Positions 22,875 through 35,839 of a stretch of 64,000 nt of DNA are shown in pieces. The notes below the pieces were generated by a model that saw only the letters and a program-made list of their open reading frames with translations, did no database searches and was not told the DNA's origin. A program made the translations under genes and the position numbers. Origin of the DNA: Rosellinia necatrix (taxonomy: Eukaryota; Ascomycota; Sordariomycetes; Xylariales; Xylariaceae); NCBI GenBank assembly GCA_021209875.1, contig JAGYVD010000010.1, positions 1,860,001-1,924,000 on the forward strand. Reading direction: 5' to 3'. The first letter of the stretch is position 1; each line of letters opens with the position of its first letter.

Positions 22875-25545
22875 ATGGAAACGATACTTCCACTACCCTT
22901 CCTTATTTCTGTAGCTGTCCCGCCGGGACTAGCACAGAGTGAGGGTCTAAGCCGAGAAGAAGTATCGTGTTTAGGCTGTGTCTTTTTTGACGCAACGCCG
23001 ACCAACCTCGGGAAGCTCCTCAAGCTTCTGGGGCAACACAGCGCCGAATTCCAGGCCTATTTTGACGGAACGGCGTTAAAATCCAGAGATGATGTTGTCT
23101 CGCTCTTAGACCACGGTGCGCGCAAAGTCTTCGTTCAGCCCGCAAGACTATCCGACCTCGTTGAGTACGGGGAGAGGGTTGCCCCAGCCGTGGTAGAGCT
23201 AAACGATATCACTGGCACGGAAAAGCAGCTGCTTCTTAAGAATTTCGACAAGAGAACCTGCGACGTCGCTGGCTTCTTGCAGTCGAGCAGTATCGAAAAA
23301 TTCCCACCTCTGTTCATCAAGCCGGCTCCTGAGACGAATTATGATGATGTTGTAAACATCTGCCCGCTTGTCAACGCTATCCCTATCATACCATCTTCGC
23401 AATTAACTACGAAGAAGGATGAGGCGGATAAGAGACTTTACATCCCAAAATTATTCTCTGCATCATGGAAGACGGATAGGGATGATAAACTCTTGCCTAC
23501 GGTCGTGTGCGACGAAAGGGGGATAGCTCTGGGGCTGGTGTATAGCAGCGAAGCGAGCGTCGCAGAGTCTCTGCGAACACAAACCGGTGTCTACCAAAGC
23601 CGGAAACGTGGTCTGTGGTACAAGGGTGCTACGTCAGGAGATACCCAAGAGCTGGTCAGGATATCCGTGGACTGCGACAACGATGCATTAAAATTCGTCG
23701 TCAGACAAACGGGGAGATTCTGTCATTTGGAGCAATTCGGCTGCTTCGGCGACTTGAAGGGTATTTCAAAACTTGAGCAGACACTCGTATCGAGAAAACA
23801 ATCGGCACCCGAAGGCTCGTACACCAAAAGGCTCTTCTCTGACGAGAAGCTGTTGCGGGCCAAGATCATGGAGGAGGCAGAAGAACTATGCAATGCAAAA
23901 ACACCCGAAGAGGTTGCCTTCGAGGCTGCTGATCTTATATACTTTGCATTGACTAAAGCCGTTAGTACTGGAGTCAGTCTTGCCGATATCGAGAGAAATC
24001 TAGACGTCAAGAGCCTGAAGGTCAAAAGGAGACCAGGGAACGCGAAGGGCGAGTGGGCAAAGAAGGAGGGCATCGCTGCCACGGTAGGAAAAGAAGATAA
24101 AGCGTCGCCAATATCGTCAACATCAGGCGCAGAAAAAGATAATCGCCCAGATCCAAATGCCGAGAGGATCACCATGAAGAGGGTAGATGTCAGTAAGGTC
24201 AGTGAGGTCCAAGTCGCTGATGTTTTAAGACGACCTTCCCAGAAGTCGGCTGAGACCATTATGGGGATCGTCACGCCAATCATAAACGACGTACGACAAA
24301 ATGGTGACAAAGCGCTCCTATGCTACACGCACAAATTCGAGAAAGCTACTTCATTAACTTCGCCTGTCATCAGAGCCCCATTCCCCCAGGAGTTGATGAA
24401 TCTGCCCCGCGAGACCATCGAGGCTATTGATATCTCATTTGAGAATATTCGAAAGTTCCATGCCGCTCAAAAGGAGGAAAAGCCACTCCAAGTGGAGACG
24501 ATGCCGGGTGTCGTATGTAGCAGGTTTTCACGCCCCATCGAAAGAGTAGGATTGTACGTCCCCGGTGGCACGGCTGTTCTTCCCAGCACCGCCCTGATGC
24601 TAGGCGTGCCTGCGATGGTCGCGGGCTGTCAGAGAATCGTGCTGGCTTCCCCCCCGCGAGCAGACGGCAGCATCACTCCCGAAATCGTCTATGCCGCCCA
24701 TAAGGTTGGCGCGGAGAGTATTGTTCTGGCCGGAGGTGCGCAAGCCGTCGCTGCGATGGCATACGGCACTGAAAGTGTAAGCAAGGTGGACAAGATCCTG
24801 GGCCCAGGTAACCAATTCGTTACGGCCGCAAAAATGTACGTAAGCAACGACACCAATGCCGGCGTTAGCATCGATATGCCAGCCGGCCCGTCGGAAGTCC
24901 TTGTTATTGCGGACAAGGATGCAAACCCTGCATTCGTGGCCTCGGATCTCCTGTCGCAAGCGGAGCATGGCGTCGACAGCCAGGTCATCTGCATCGCGGT
25001 AGATCTCGACGAAGCGCAGCTACAGGCGATAGAGGACGAAGTGCACGAGCAAGCCATGGCGCTTCCCCGTAAAGACATCGTCAGGGGCGCCATTAACCAC
25101 TCCGTGACCGTGCTCGTCAGAGACATAGACGAAGCTATGAAAATCAGCAATGAATACGCGCCCGAGCACCTAATTTTACAGATAGCGGACGCCGAGAAGG
25201 CGGTGGACAAGGTCATGAACGCCGGAAGTGTGTTCATCGGGCAGTGGACGCCGGAGAGCGTCGGCGACTACTCGGCCGGCGTCAACCATTCTTTGCGCAA
25301 GTTCCATCCCCTTTCCTTTATTCCAACGTTATATCAAACTAATTATTATCTATAAAGCTACCTATGGTTATGCCAAGCAATACTCGGGCGTTAACCTCGG
25401 ATCGTTCGTGAAGCATATCACGAGCTCGAATCTCACTCCCGAGGGCTTGAAGAACGTTGGAGGTGCCGTCATGCAGTTGGCTAAAGTCGAAGAACTCGAG
25501 GCGCATAGACGGGCTGTTGAGATTAGACTCAAAACACTAGGATAA
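22875..25545 (+). CDS. HIS4: Trifunctional histidine biosynthesis protein HIS4
   Basis: Exons 22875-25296 and 25358-25545 give 869 residues, matching the usual length. Order: phosphoribosyl-AMP cyclohydrolase (motif SRKRGLWYKGATSGDTQ, about residue 240), phosphoribosyl-ATP pyrophosphatase (KIMEEAEEL, AFEAADLIYF, about 328-357), then histidinol dehydrogenase from about 433 (VPGGTAVLPSTALMLG, AGGAQAVAAMAYGTE, GPSEVLVIAD, SQAEHGVDSQ). It catalyses steps 2, 3 and the last two oxidations of histidine synthesis in the cytosol. The intron (25297-25357, 61 nt) starts with GC, not GT: only the GCAAGT donor rejoins the conserved ...VNHSL-PTYGYAKQYSG sequence in frame. Without splicing, the protein would end after about 20 unrelated residues. 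Regulated by general amino-acid control, judging by the TGAGTCA upstream. Confidence 0.97.
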
Positions 25546-26105
25546 GAAAAGGTGTAAATTGGAGCCATAGAAAATTCGGACAGCGTGTAGGACATGGAAC
25601 GGAAAATTGCTAGGATGTAAACTCCTTTCCTTGTAGTATGGCCCAGTGCTCGGGGTGAGAACCAGGTTCATAAGCTGCCTTCTTACATGAATATTTGAAC
25701 CTGTTTTATCAAACGGTGTCTGAGAAACATATATGGCACACTATTGAGCGTAGATCAGCTATCAACCACGCCACCACGCACCCGGTCCAATCATGTTAGG
25801 GTGATAACACCAAGAACGACGTCCAACATAACTTTTGAACCAGTCTCGTATCTCGTCCTTCCCCTGGCCAATAATAACCTGGGCCGGGCCAACAGAAAAA
25901 AAGAAAAAACAAAAAAAAAAAAAAGAAAACTCCCGCGAGGTAAGAACGCCAGCAGCTAAAGGGTATCATTTTTGCCTTTTCTTTTGCTGAGATCCCCGGA
26001 ACCAAAATCGCACGTGGTAACGCCGTTATGTACATCTACCATCTCTATCCCGTTCAAGATCCTCTTATATACATATATGCGGTGGGAGAACACCGGGTCC
26101 CCCCT
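25546..26105. other. Convergent 3' intergenic region
   Basis: It lies between HIS4 (plus) and the rhodopsin-fold gene (minus). An A-rich stretch occurs at 25895-25930. No coding content is seen. Confidence 0.5.
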
Positions 26106-26289
26106 TTACCGTCCCCATATGCCCTGGTGCCTCGTCTGGAGGGCATAGGCCTCGGCGTATACGCCGAACGGGGGCTGGACGCCGTCGTCGTGCGGGCCTC
26201 TGTCGGGGCGTTGGTACGTCTGTCCGAAGTACGGCTGACCGTCATAGACGTCGTGCGAACCGTAATGCTGCTGCTGCTGATGATGTTGT

Positions 26290-26321
<32 letters not shown>

Positions 26322-27689
26322 TTGTTGTTGTTGCCGCTGCCGCTGCTGGCGATTGTAATCCATGATGGTCAAGGTGGAGGTGTGCACCTCAGTCGAGACG
26401 ACGAGCCCGGTGTTGGAGGCCGACGTCTTCCGGTCCGCGCCCTCGCCCACAACAATGTACTGCGACGTGCCGCGGTTCGTCCGGTTCCCCGTCGGGTCCG
26501 TCGAGACGTAGTCGCCCCGGGTCGTCTTGACGCTCGGCTTCAGGATCTTGGACCATAGCACCCGCAGAGACGGCACGCAGCCCACTATCAGCGCGACGGA
26601 GCACTCCGTGATGCTGCGAGGGAAACATGATTAATACGGCGACGAGGTATTACGAGGGGGGTAGGATTGGTTGAGCGGGTTGTCCTACGTGGCTAATATT
26701 GATAAGGCGAGTGACGTCCCTGGTGACTGCAAGGATATCGCTTTGAAGAGCAATGAAACTATACTAGCGGCGATGGCGCTATTTGCCATGTTAGTTGAAT
26801 AGGGGAGAAACGAAATGGAATGAGAAGAAGACAAGAAGACAAGAAGACACCGGGTTTGTCAGAAACTGTGGAGGGTATACGAACAAGAGACCGCTCAGGA
26901 AGAGGAAGACGAGCCCGACCCTGCTCCGCGTGAGAAGCTTCAGCCCGAACACGACAGGCATGGGCAGGATGAGGATGATGACATCGGCGAGGACCGAGGT
27001 GCCGCCGAGGAAGACGTTGATCGTCCGCGTCCGCGTCTGGCAGCCGGCGATGAACTGTTCCGACAGCTCGCGCGTGTGCGGCGTGCAGGCCGGGGGGATG
27101 GCGATGATGCCGGAGGCGTAGACCAGCGCCGTGAAGGCCAGCGTCACGTACGAGGTGATCCGGAGCCATTTCTTGATGCCGAACAGACGGACGTAGAGGA
27201 AGAGAATCGGCGCCTTACACGTCCATAAGGCCAGAGGCGTGAAGACGGATATGGAGACGGCGAGCTGCGCATCGGCTGGTTAGACGTGACATTCCCGCCG
27301 TGAGGTAGCATCGTGGGCTGCAACCACATACCTGTGCAACCGCATACGGTGATAAATTCGGGTCGTGAAAGCCTGTCTGGGGCATTAGTATTAAATCTCG
27401 ATAGAGAGCACACGAGTGGTTGTTGTCACCATTGCCAGCCATGTCGCTGAGGACCGCCACGGCGATTAAGAAGGGTATAGCAGAGATAGATATATCTGGT
27501 GACGCGGTCAGCGACTGGAATACAACCACCCGTTTGGGCCTTATCAGACTCACAGTCGTCGACGAGGAGTTTCCGGTTGTACTTCCAGTTCGCGATGAGC
27601 CGCAGTACGACAGATATGGCCGCAAGGCCGATGAATAACGACTTCAAGCCATCAACCGACGCTTTCGGTATGCCGTTTATACGCTCCAT
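26106..27689 (-). CDS. Fungal rhodopsin-fold (PTH11-like) membrane protein with polyQ/H tail
   Basis: Five minus-strand exons join in phase: 27689-27554, 27495-27332, 27264-26885, 26778-26689 and 26613-26106, giving 425 residues. Introns are 58, 67, 106 and 75 nt; the third uses a weaker GTTCGT donor, chosen because it alone restores phase and the GLFAIAASIV segment. About seven hydrophobic segments are present (for example IGLAAISVVLRLIA, ILFLYVRLFGIKKW, TLAFTALVYASGII, ADVIILILPMPVVFGL, ALIVGCVPSLRVLW). This is the layout of the fungal rhodopsin-domain family of integral membrane proteins, some of which act as PTH11-type surface sensors. There is no CFEM domain. The tail of about 120 residues is cytoplasmic and includes a long Gln/His tract coded by CTG/TTG repeats on the plus strand. 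Ligand and partners are unknown. Confidence 0.85.
26264..26346. repeat. Trinucleotide repeat coding a Gln/His tract
   Basis: Plus-strand CTG/TTG/ATG triplets encode, on the minus strand, a tract of Gln with interspersed His in the tail of the rhodopsin-fold protein. Such tracts commonly vary in length between strains. Confidence 0.9.
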
Positions 27690-29776
27690 TGAAGCTGGAC
27701 GGCCTCCAGTTTCGAGTGGGTTAAACGTGATCACGGTTCGCTACGGGTGACTCCATGCCCCTCGGGTGGTCAAGGAATATAATAGAAATGAGATGCCTGG
27801 CTGCCATGTGAGAAGACCCAAGGATCCCGAAGCCACCGCCCGTTTCTAGTACACTATGTAATGGAACCGAGAGGGAATTGTTCTCGCGTGGGTAGCCAGA
27901 CCTGGGAGGGAGGAGGAGGGGGGGGGGCTACTAAAGACAAAAGGCTCATTATTTCACCTTCAAACGCAGGCAGGGCAGGGCAGGGGACTGCTTGTCGAAC
28001 TGCTAGATCTCTACGTACTGTATCTAGGGATGACTACGGTAGGGCAAGCCACCTTTTGGGGAGCTAGGTGGTATTCCTAGGACCCCCTGGATGGAACTCG
28101 TACGCAGTAGAGGAGCGATCATGATAGAGCGATAGCTGGATGAGCTACAAGACTGGCTAGACAGCTATGGATACCTTTTTATTTGGATGCCTTAATACTG
28201 CCGAGAAGCGGTTTTCTCCTCGGTTTTCTTGTCTCCTTTTGGTTATGATATCCCATGTAGTGCCTATCGTGGCACAGTAGCCGATAACTGCGTGCACACA
28301 GAACTGCCTTTCCCTCTGAGCGGTTTCAAGATGCCCTTTAGCTGGTCTCTTCCCTAACCGGTAGTAAGCATAGTTGACAAATATGTGCAGCCGTCGTACA
28401 TGCAGGCGGGATGTGGGATGTACGAAGTATTCTCTACCCTATTATTAGCAGGACAGTGTACTTTGGCCAAGCTTCCCACCGACTATGTACATCGAACGCC
28501 GCATCTTACCAAATACGTATTATGCTGTTAGTTATTCGATAAGTCAACAAGAAAAAAAGAGAACATGGGCATAGGGTGGGTCGAATGACTCGACAAACTC
28601 GCCATCGAAGCAAACAATATGGCCTAGCCGACAGGAACCCCTTCCCGTCTCCTCTCCCTCGACACGGCATGGCGAATCGACGAGGTGCGCTGGACACCGA
28701 CTCGCTGGGTAGGGTGGAGTGCGGTCGAGAGATGGTGTGATCGGGAGCCTGGCGGAGGATCGATCACGGCCCAGCAACCGAAATCCCTGGGCGCACGGAC
28801 TGAGGATTGCCAGGGCGGGCGGAACGATGCATGATCCGGACCCAAGATCCATCGCCCGACGTGATTGGGTGCTGACGGGTGCGAAAGTCGATCCCGACAA
28901 GGTGTAAGCCAGAGCCCCGGGTGGCCATTCTGGCACTTACACTACACAAGCAGTCATCGCAAAAGGTAGTGTAAGAGCCGGAGGCGATCAAACACAGATC
29001 GCGAGCCTTGATATCGCTTCAGTCAACGGGCACCCTCCCCTCACGTCTCCCTTCCTCTGACTACCATGTTTTACACCTAAATGCCATGCATGTAGTTCGT
29101 TCACTGGGCCGGTACGCGGCGGCGTACTGCCTCATTAAACAAGCATCCCGGCTTCGGACCGCTCTCTATCGAATTCGCTAACTGCGACGGGCAGCATCGC
29201 CGTGGGGGAATAACAGGCGAGCTTCTCGAAATGCTCAGCTAGAATGGACATCTCTTCCCCCCCCCTAGACCTAGGTTAGTAAAGTATAGTAAGAAGCTCG
29301 AGGCTTTCAGCGGGCTTCAGCCGTAGCTCGACACTAAATACGGACAACGCAGGGCGAAGTCGGCGACCTGCCTGGATAGGCATGGTCGGTGCCAGCCCCC
29401 CGGTTGGCTGGAAGGGGTGATACACTACATATGCAATCGACTTGGTCCCCTTTGCCCTTGCCTAGGGTGTGAGCGAAATATGATATGCCGTTGCGTCCAA
29501 TGGCAGCCCGCCAATAACGCCAACGACACACACGCCGAGAACCCAATGCCAACATCCAGACGCCGTGCGAGGGCTTGCGATTGGTCGGTTGTTAATTTAT
29601 CAGAGAGAGCCGGCCGTCTTGGTCCTTCGCCGCAAGGCAGCTCTCTCGTCCATGATGATGATTTGCCCCTGCGTCACATGTGCCGCAGCTCCTCCTTTGC
29701 TGCACGTTGATTCCTGCAGGTGAGCGGCATGGGGGATTAGGGGAAGGGCGACGACGTTACGTGGAGAGGGAAGGAT

Positions 29777-29796
29777 TGTGTGTGTGTGTGTGTGTG
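29777..29796. repeat. (TG)10 microsatellite
   Basis: Uninterrupted TG dinucleotide run in intergenic DNA. Confidence 0.95.
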
Positions 29797-31284
29797 AGCA
29801 TCATCTATAAGAACTAAGAGCGCCACCTTCAATTCGAGACGCTTGAACACTCTCACGCACTTGGACGAGAGCGTCTTGGCCACTGCTGACCGACTACTAC
29901 CGTAGTAGCGTCTGAGCGAGTGAGTGTAAGTGAGTGAGTACGGTATGCACATATATCTATAACCACACACGCCTCGTCACTGACATAAGCACGTAAGGTT
30001 AGGTGTGGCTTTTTTTTTTCTCCCCATTCCCGTTATAGTAGTTATAGACTACCCGAGTCGAACCGAATCGTGAACAGGGTCCTAGGGATGGCGAACGAGT
30101 CGAGCAAATCCTGATCCTCCGTACTGTAACCCGCCCGTGGTCTAGCCCTGCCCCATGGGCCCTTGTTATGCCCACGGCTATACGGTAATACGGTAGTGTA
30201 AGGTAAACACGTGCTGCCTGTCTCAGTCGACGGGTCTATTTTGATTACCTACCGCTTATACCTACTTCGCACGTATGGATCTGACAAGCCTGGCTAGATA
30301 CGACATAAATACGACGTAGATTGCATAGTTATCAGGGTTTACAAGTATAGCATGGGCGTATCATCGTTTTAGTGCATTTGTTTCAAAGAAGTGAACGCTC
30401 AGCTCTGCCAATCCTAGTCAACACGCCGACCCCATGCTGCTGACGCCTAGCGAACTGGTTTTTCAAAGCCCCTCCCAGTTCATGACTCCGGTATTGCTAC
30501 TTTGGTTTTATTTTGCGATTGCACTCTCTAAGTAGTGGCAACCTTCTTTATTATAAGTTATGATATTAATAGAGATAAAGTTATGACAAAACGTGGAAGA
30601 GAGAGAGAGAGAGAGCCCAGGATTACCTCACTTCGGCCTCGAACCGAGCATATGGCTCTGTTTAATTGGGGTATGTATGTATGTATGTACATGAATATGC
30701 ACATGAGTATGTATATGAGTATGTGATGCCTACCTCAATGTAATGATGCTACATTTCTATTTTCTCCCTCTCCCTCTCCCCGCGCTGGACTACACTACAG
30801 TCGTATGTATGGATACCCCTTGGTTCCTGGAGCTGATCATGTTCGATGTTGCAGGGGGGGGAGGAGGGCTTCCCGTTGATTCCCGTTGATTCTCGACAGT
30901 AGACTACACTTAGCTGTCGACGGCAGCCCTTGCCACGCGACTTGCGACCCCATGCGCGTGCGCTACGACTCCTACGCCGAAAAGAATCGCGCGCCGCAGG
31001 AAACCGATTATCCAAGATGTCCCCTTGCCCCCCCGCCCCGAGCGAAAAAGCCCAAAAAGACGCACTATCCTCTCCACCATGCACGCTATCTTCTCTTTTA
31101 TTTCGGCGCCGTCCGATCTGGCCATGGTTAGCGATTCTACCGGGGGTGTCTCCCCGGACAGTAATCCCAGAGTCGTGCCATTATGCGTACGGTAGGCACG
31201 CGACGATGCAAAGAGCGCCCTTTTCTATTGTCGTCCCTGTTTCCGGCACCATGTTGCGACTGGGCCGATCTATCTCAGCTGTCA

Positions 31285-31293
<9 letters not shown>

Positions 31294-31317
<24 letters not shown>
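31294..31317. repeat. (AC)12 microsatellite
   Basis: Uninterrupted dinucleotide run following a CT-rich stretch, in intergenic DNA. Confidence 0.95.
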
Positions 31318-32480
31318 TTACTTACGCATACCTTATAACTATCTCGCGGTTCGAGGCAACGGCGTAGCACGAACGGGCGACGCCAACAGTAACTTACCCT
31401 CACGCTGCAGAAGAGGGGAGAGGTGACACGCCGCTCTGGCGAAAGAGAGCTTACACTAATCTGTGGATATCGCATAAGAATAAAAGAATATATCGCTTCT
31501 GCCTAATACATAGCGGTAGAGCCGTCACGTGCTGCGATATAGGTAAACTTAGACCTCCAGTGTATAGTATGATATAGCATGATGATTCCAAAATTACCGG
31601 TAGAGAGGGAACGAGCTTCTAGATCGATGAAATGCAAACGCGTGGCACAGCTAAACCGCCCTTGTACCCGGTGGTGCGATAAAATATACACTATGTGAGG
31701 GACGTAGGGAGGTAGGTTCTGTTAAACGTCTCCCGGCCTCGTATGCAACGTTATACCCTCGCTTCGTCTATCCCACCTATCCAATACAGCCTAGAGTCGT
31801 ACATTTACCTACACCATGACGTCCCAAATTACCCCTACCAACGGATCGTCGACCTGGGATCTATCGTCATGTGATGTTCAGAATATCCAGAGTGAGGTCT
31901 AGTCACTATGAGGCAGCAGCTGGGTCGTAGGTAGATAGCTTAGTATAGGGGTAGGGCTCAATATCATTGATTCCTGAGCCTGCCATCTAGGTGGGAGATC
32001 TTCAGTCCTTATATACACAGATATGCTTCTAGAGCTACCCCCTAGGGTAGCAGGTACCTCGCTATGTGATCCATTTATCTGACAGTTTCTGGGTTTTGTG
32101 TGTAAAACTTGTTACTAAAAGCCGCTGGGTTATCACGGTTAGTCGGGATATGATATAACAAGATGAATCATACGATTACTAGCACACGAGTGGCCGGTAC
32201 GTCACAGCCGATGGGCCAGAAGCTGCTTCAAATCAACTCGCCCTTCTGGACAAACTTCTAGTGATACTGGGTGTAACTTGAGTTTTGTCGAGTGCTATAT
32301 GGGCTGTGGTATCTCTATATAAAAGACGGTGCCGCCCTTGCCTCGTACTAGATCATGAGATCCAAGCGGCTCTATGTATCATCAAGCATGACATCGTGCC
32401 TTATAAACTCGTTTGCTTGCTCGCTCCCCTCGGTGTCATTCATGCGTCTATCTCACACGTACTCTCCATTCATTAAATTA

Positions 32481-34324
<1,844 letters not shown>

Positions 34325-35839
34325 GGGCAGAGGCGCCGAGAGAGCTGGGTTGCCTGGGTTGCCTGGGTTGCCTGGGCTGCCTGAGGCTGGTGGCGGGATG
34401 CTGTCAGGGCCCCGCGTGCGTCTGTCGTCGGCGTTCCTATGCCCGTGCGCGTTCCTCCCACAGTACCGGATAGGATGCTTAAGGATGGATATCGCCAGTG
34501 CATCGAGGCGGGATATTATGCTATGAGCGTTGCGGATAAAAATGACCCGGCACCATGGCGCTGAGTATTGCTGTGCCTTAGACTACTGGACACAAAAACA
34601 TGAGGCCAAAAAGAGGATCCGGAATGGCCGGAGCCGGTTGAATAGCCAAGGTGTCTGGGACTCACTTGCTTGTTTGCTACGTACTTACTTACCTTACCTA
34701 GTACCTACCTAGGTAGTAGTAGTAATAGGTATATTACAGCGCACCCTTCAGTGTAAGTGCCTTCCGTGGTCAAGAAGCTGTTCATACCTTTGTGCCTACC
34801 TACCCAAGTAGGTGGGTAGAGTGGGTTTTGTCCAATGTCAGGCCGCTATATTATAGCGGCCGAGTCAGCTAACTCAACCGGCCTAGAGGGTATACTTATA
34901 CTTACCTGCTTAACTCAGTAACCTCTTCGAAATAACTGAGACAGGCCCAACAGTTCTCTCTATGTTTATCGGCTAAATGTTTGAGCTCAAATTCCACATT
35001 CCTCGCATCCCCGCCTACGAGTTCGTAGAATTGCGTTTTCCGCCTGTTATGACAGCCGTTTGTTATTCGTAGTTTGTTGATACCAAGCCTCGGTCCCTAA
35101 ATTTGCAATAGTAAGGTACGCCGTTGAGCTGATTGGCTTGCCTAGGCACACCATGGTCCAGTGCTGGAGAACTCATTCTGTCAACTAGCATTTACCTAAC
35201 CTACCTGGGTAAGTATGGAAAATAGAATGGCTAGACTCAGGAGGTTTGGCATGCTGCAGAGACAGTGAAACTTGAATGGCCGGCCAGATATAAAAAGAAA
35301 AAAAAAAAAAAAGGGAAGAAAATACACAGAAAATTCCCAACACTCATTGATGACGGAATGGGTGGTGCTTTTATGCCCCTCTCCCTCCCCTACAGGCAAG
35401 GGCAGGGGCGCTTTCGTATAGTTAATAGATGAGTGCATGATGACATGCCACAACAATATCCTTGAAAGCATATGCTCTGAAGCTCTAGAAGAGCAGGTAG
35501 CTCACGCCAACGTCAAAGATATAACTACCTAGGTACTACCTACCTAGTCCACTACTGGTCAACAAGCAAGGACGAGCGTCGAGTATGACAAGGCAAGCTA
35601 TCTGCTATCTGCAAGGATGCGAGCCCGACATCGGCAACAAAAGATCATCACCGACACAAGCACCGGCCCCACCATAAAAGTTGTTGTACAGTCGCGTGAG
35701 CTCAGTCAGTCAGTCCGTCAACCAGTCAATTAATTAAGTCAATCCGCCAGTCAATTAAGCCAATCAATCAACCAGGTATCCAATCTCTCGAGGCTGCATC
35801 TCGCTCCGACCAGCCTCGAGCACCGCCAGGCGACACAAC
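34325..35839. promoter_or_regulatory. Divergent mannosidase-ILV1 upstream region
   Basis: This interval of 1.5 kb separates two divergent genes. It contains three copies of the 9-nt unit TTGCCTGGG (34350-34376), TAGG/CCTA islands (about 34685-34830, 35190-35215 and 35525-35550) and an A-run near 35300. Just before ILV1 (35695-35775) is a stretch with many AGTCA/AGTCAAT half-site-like repeats and CCAAT. No coding frame is supported. Confidence 0.55.

Larger units (their letters stand above)
27690..32480. other. 4.8-kb gene-poor region with microsatellites
   Basis: I find no gene that I can support. Open frames near 28544-28991 and 30886-31367 have no recognisable motif, no joining introns, and overlap in several frames of GC-rich DNA. 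Microsatellites include (TG)n at 29777-29796, (GA)n near 30599-30614, (GTAT)n near 30672-30688 and (AC)n at 31294-31317. The region starts as the shared upstream side of the rhodopsin-fold gene and ends at the 3' end of the mannosidase gene. Confidence 0.5.

Noticed and set aside
25297..25355. HIS4 ending at 25355 by read-through
   Set aside because: The last 20 residues match nothing and the conserved histidinol dehydrogenase end is found in the next exon after a GC-AG intron.
28506..28991. Minus- and plus-strand frames near 28.5-29.0 kb
   Set aside because: Several frames open at once in a GC-rich patch, with no domain; likely compositional.
29777..31317. CRISPR-like arrays or other prokaryotic repeats
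   Set aside because: Only dinucleotide and tetranucleotide microsatellites are present; no spaced direct repeats, and the genome is fungal.
30886..31367. Overlapping plus-strand frames of 81 and 145 codons
   Set aside because: One ends in the (AC)n microsatellite read as His-Thr repeats; no motifs and no introns that extend them.
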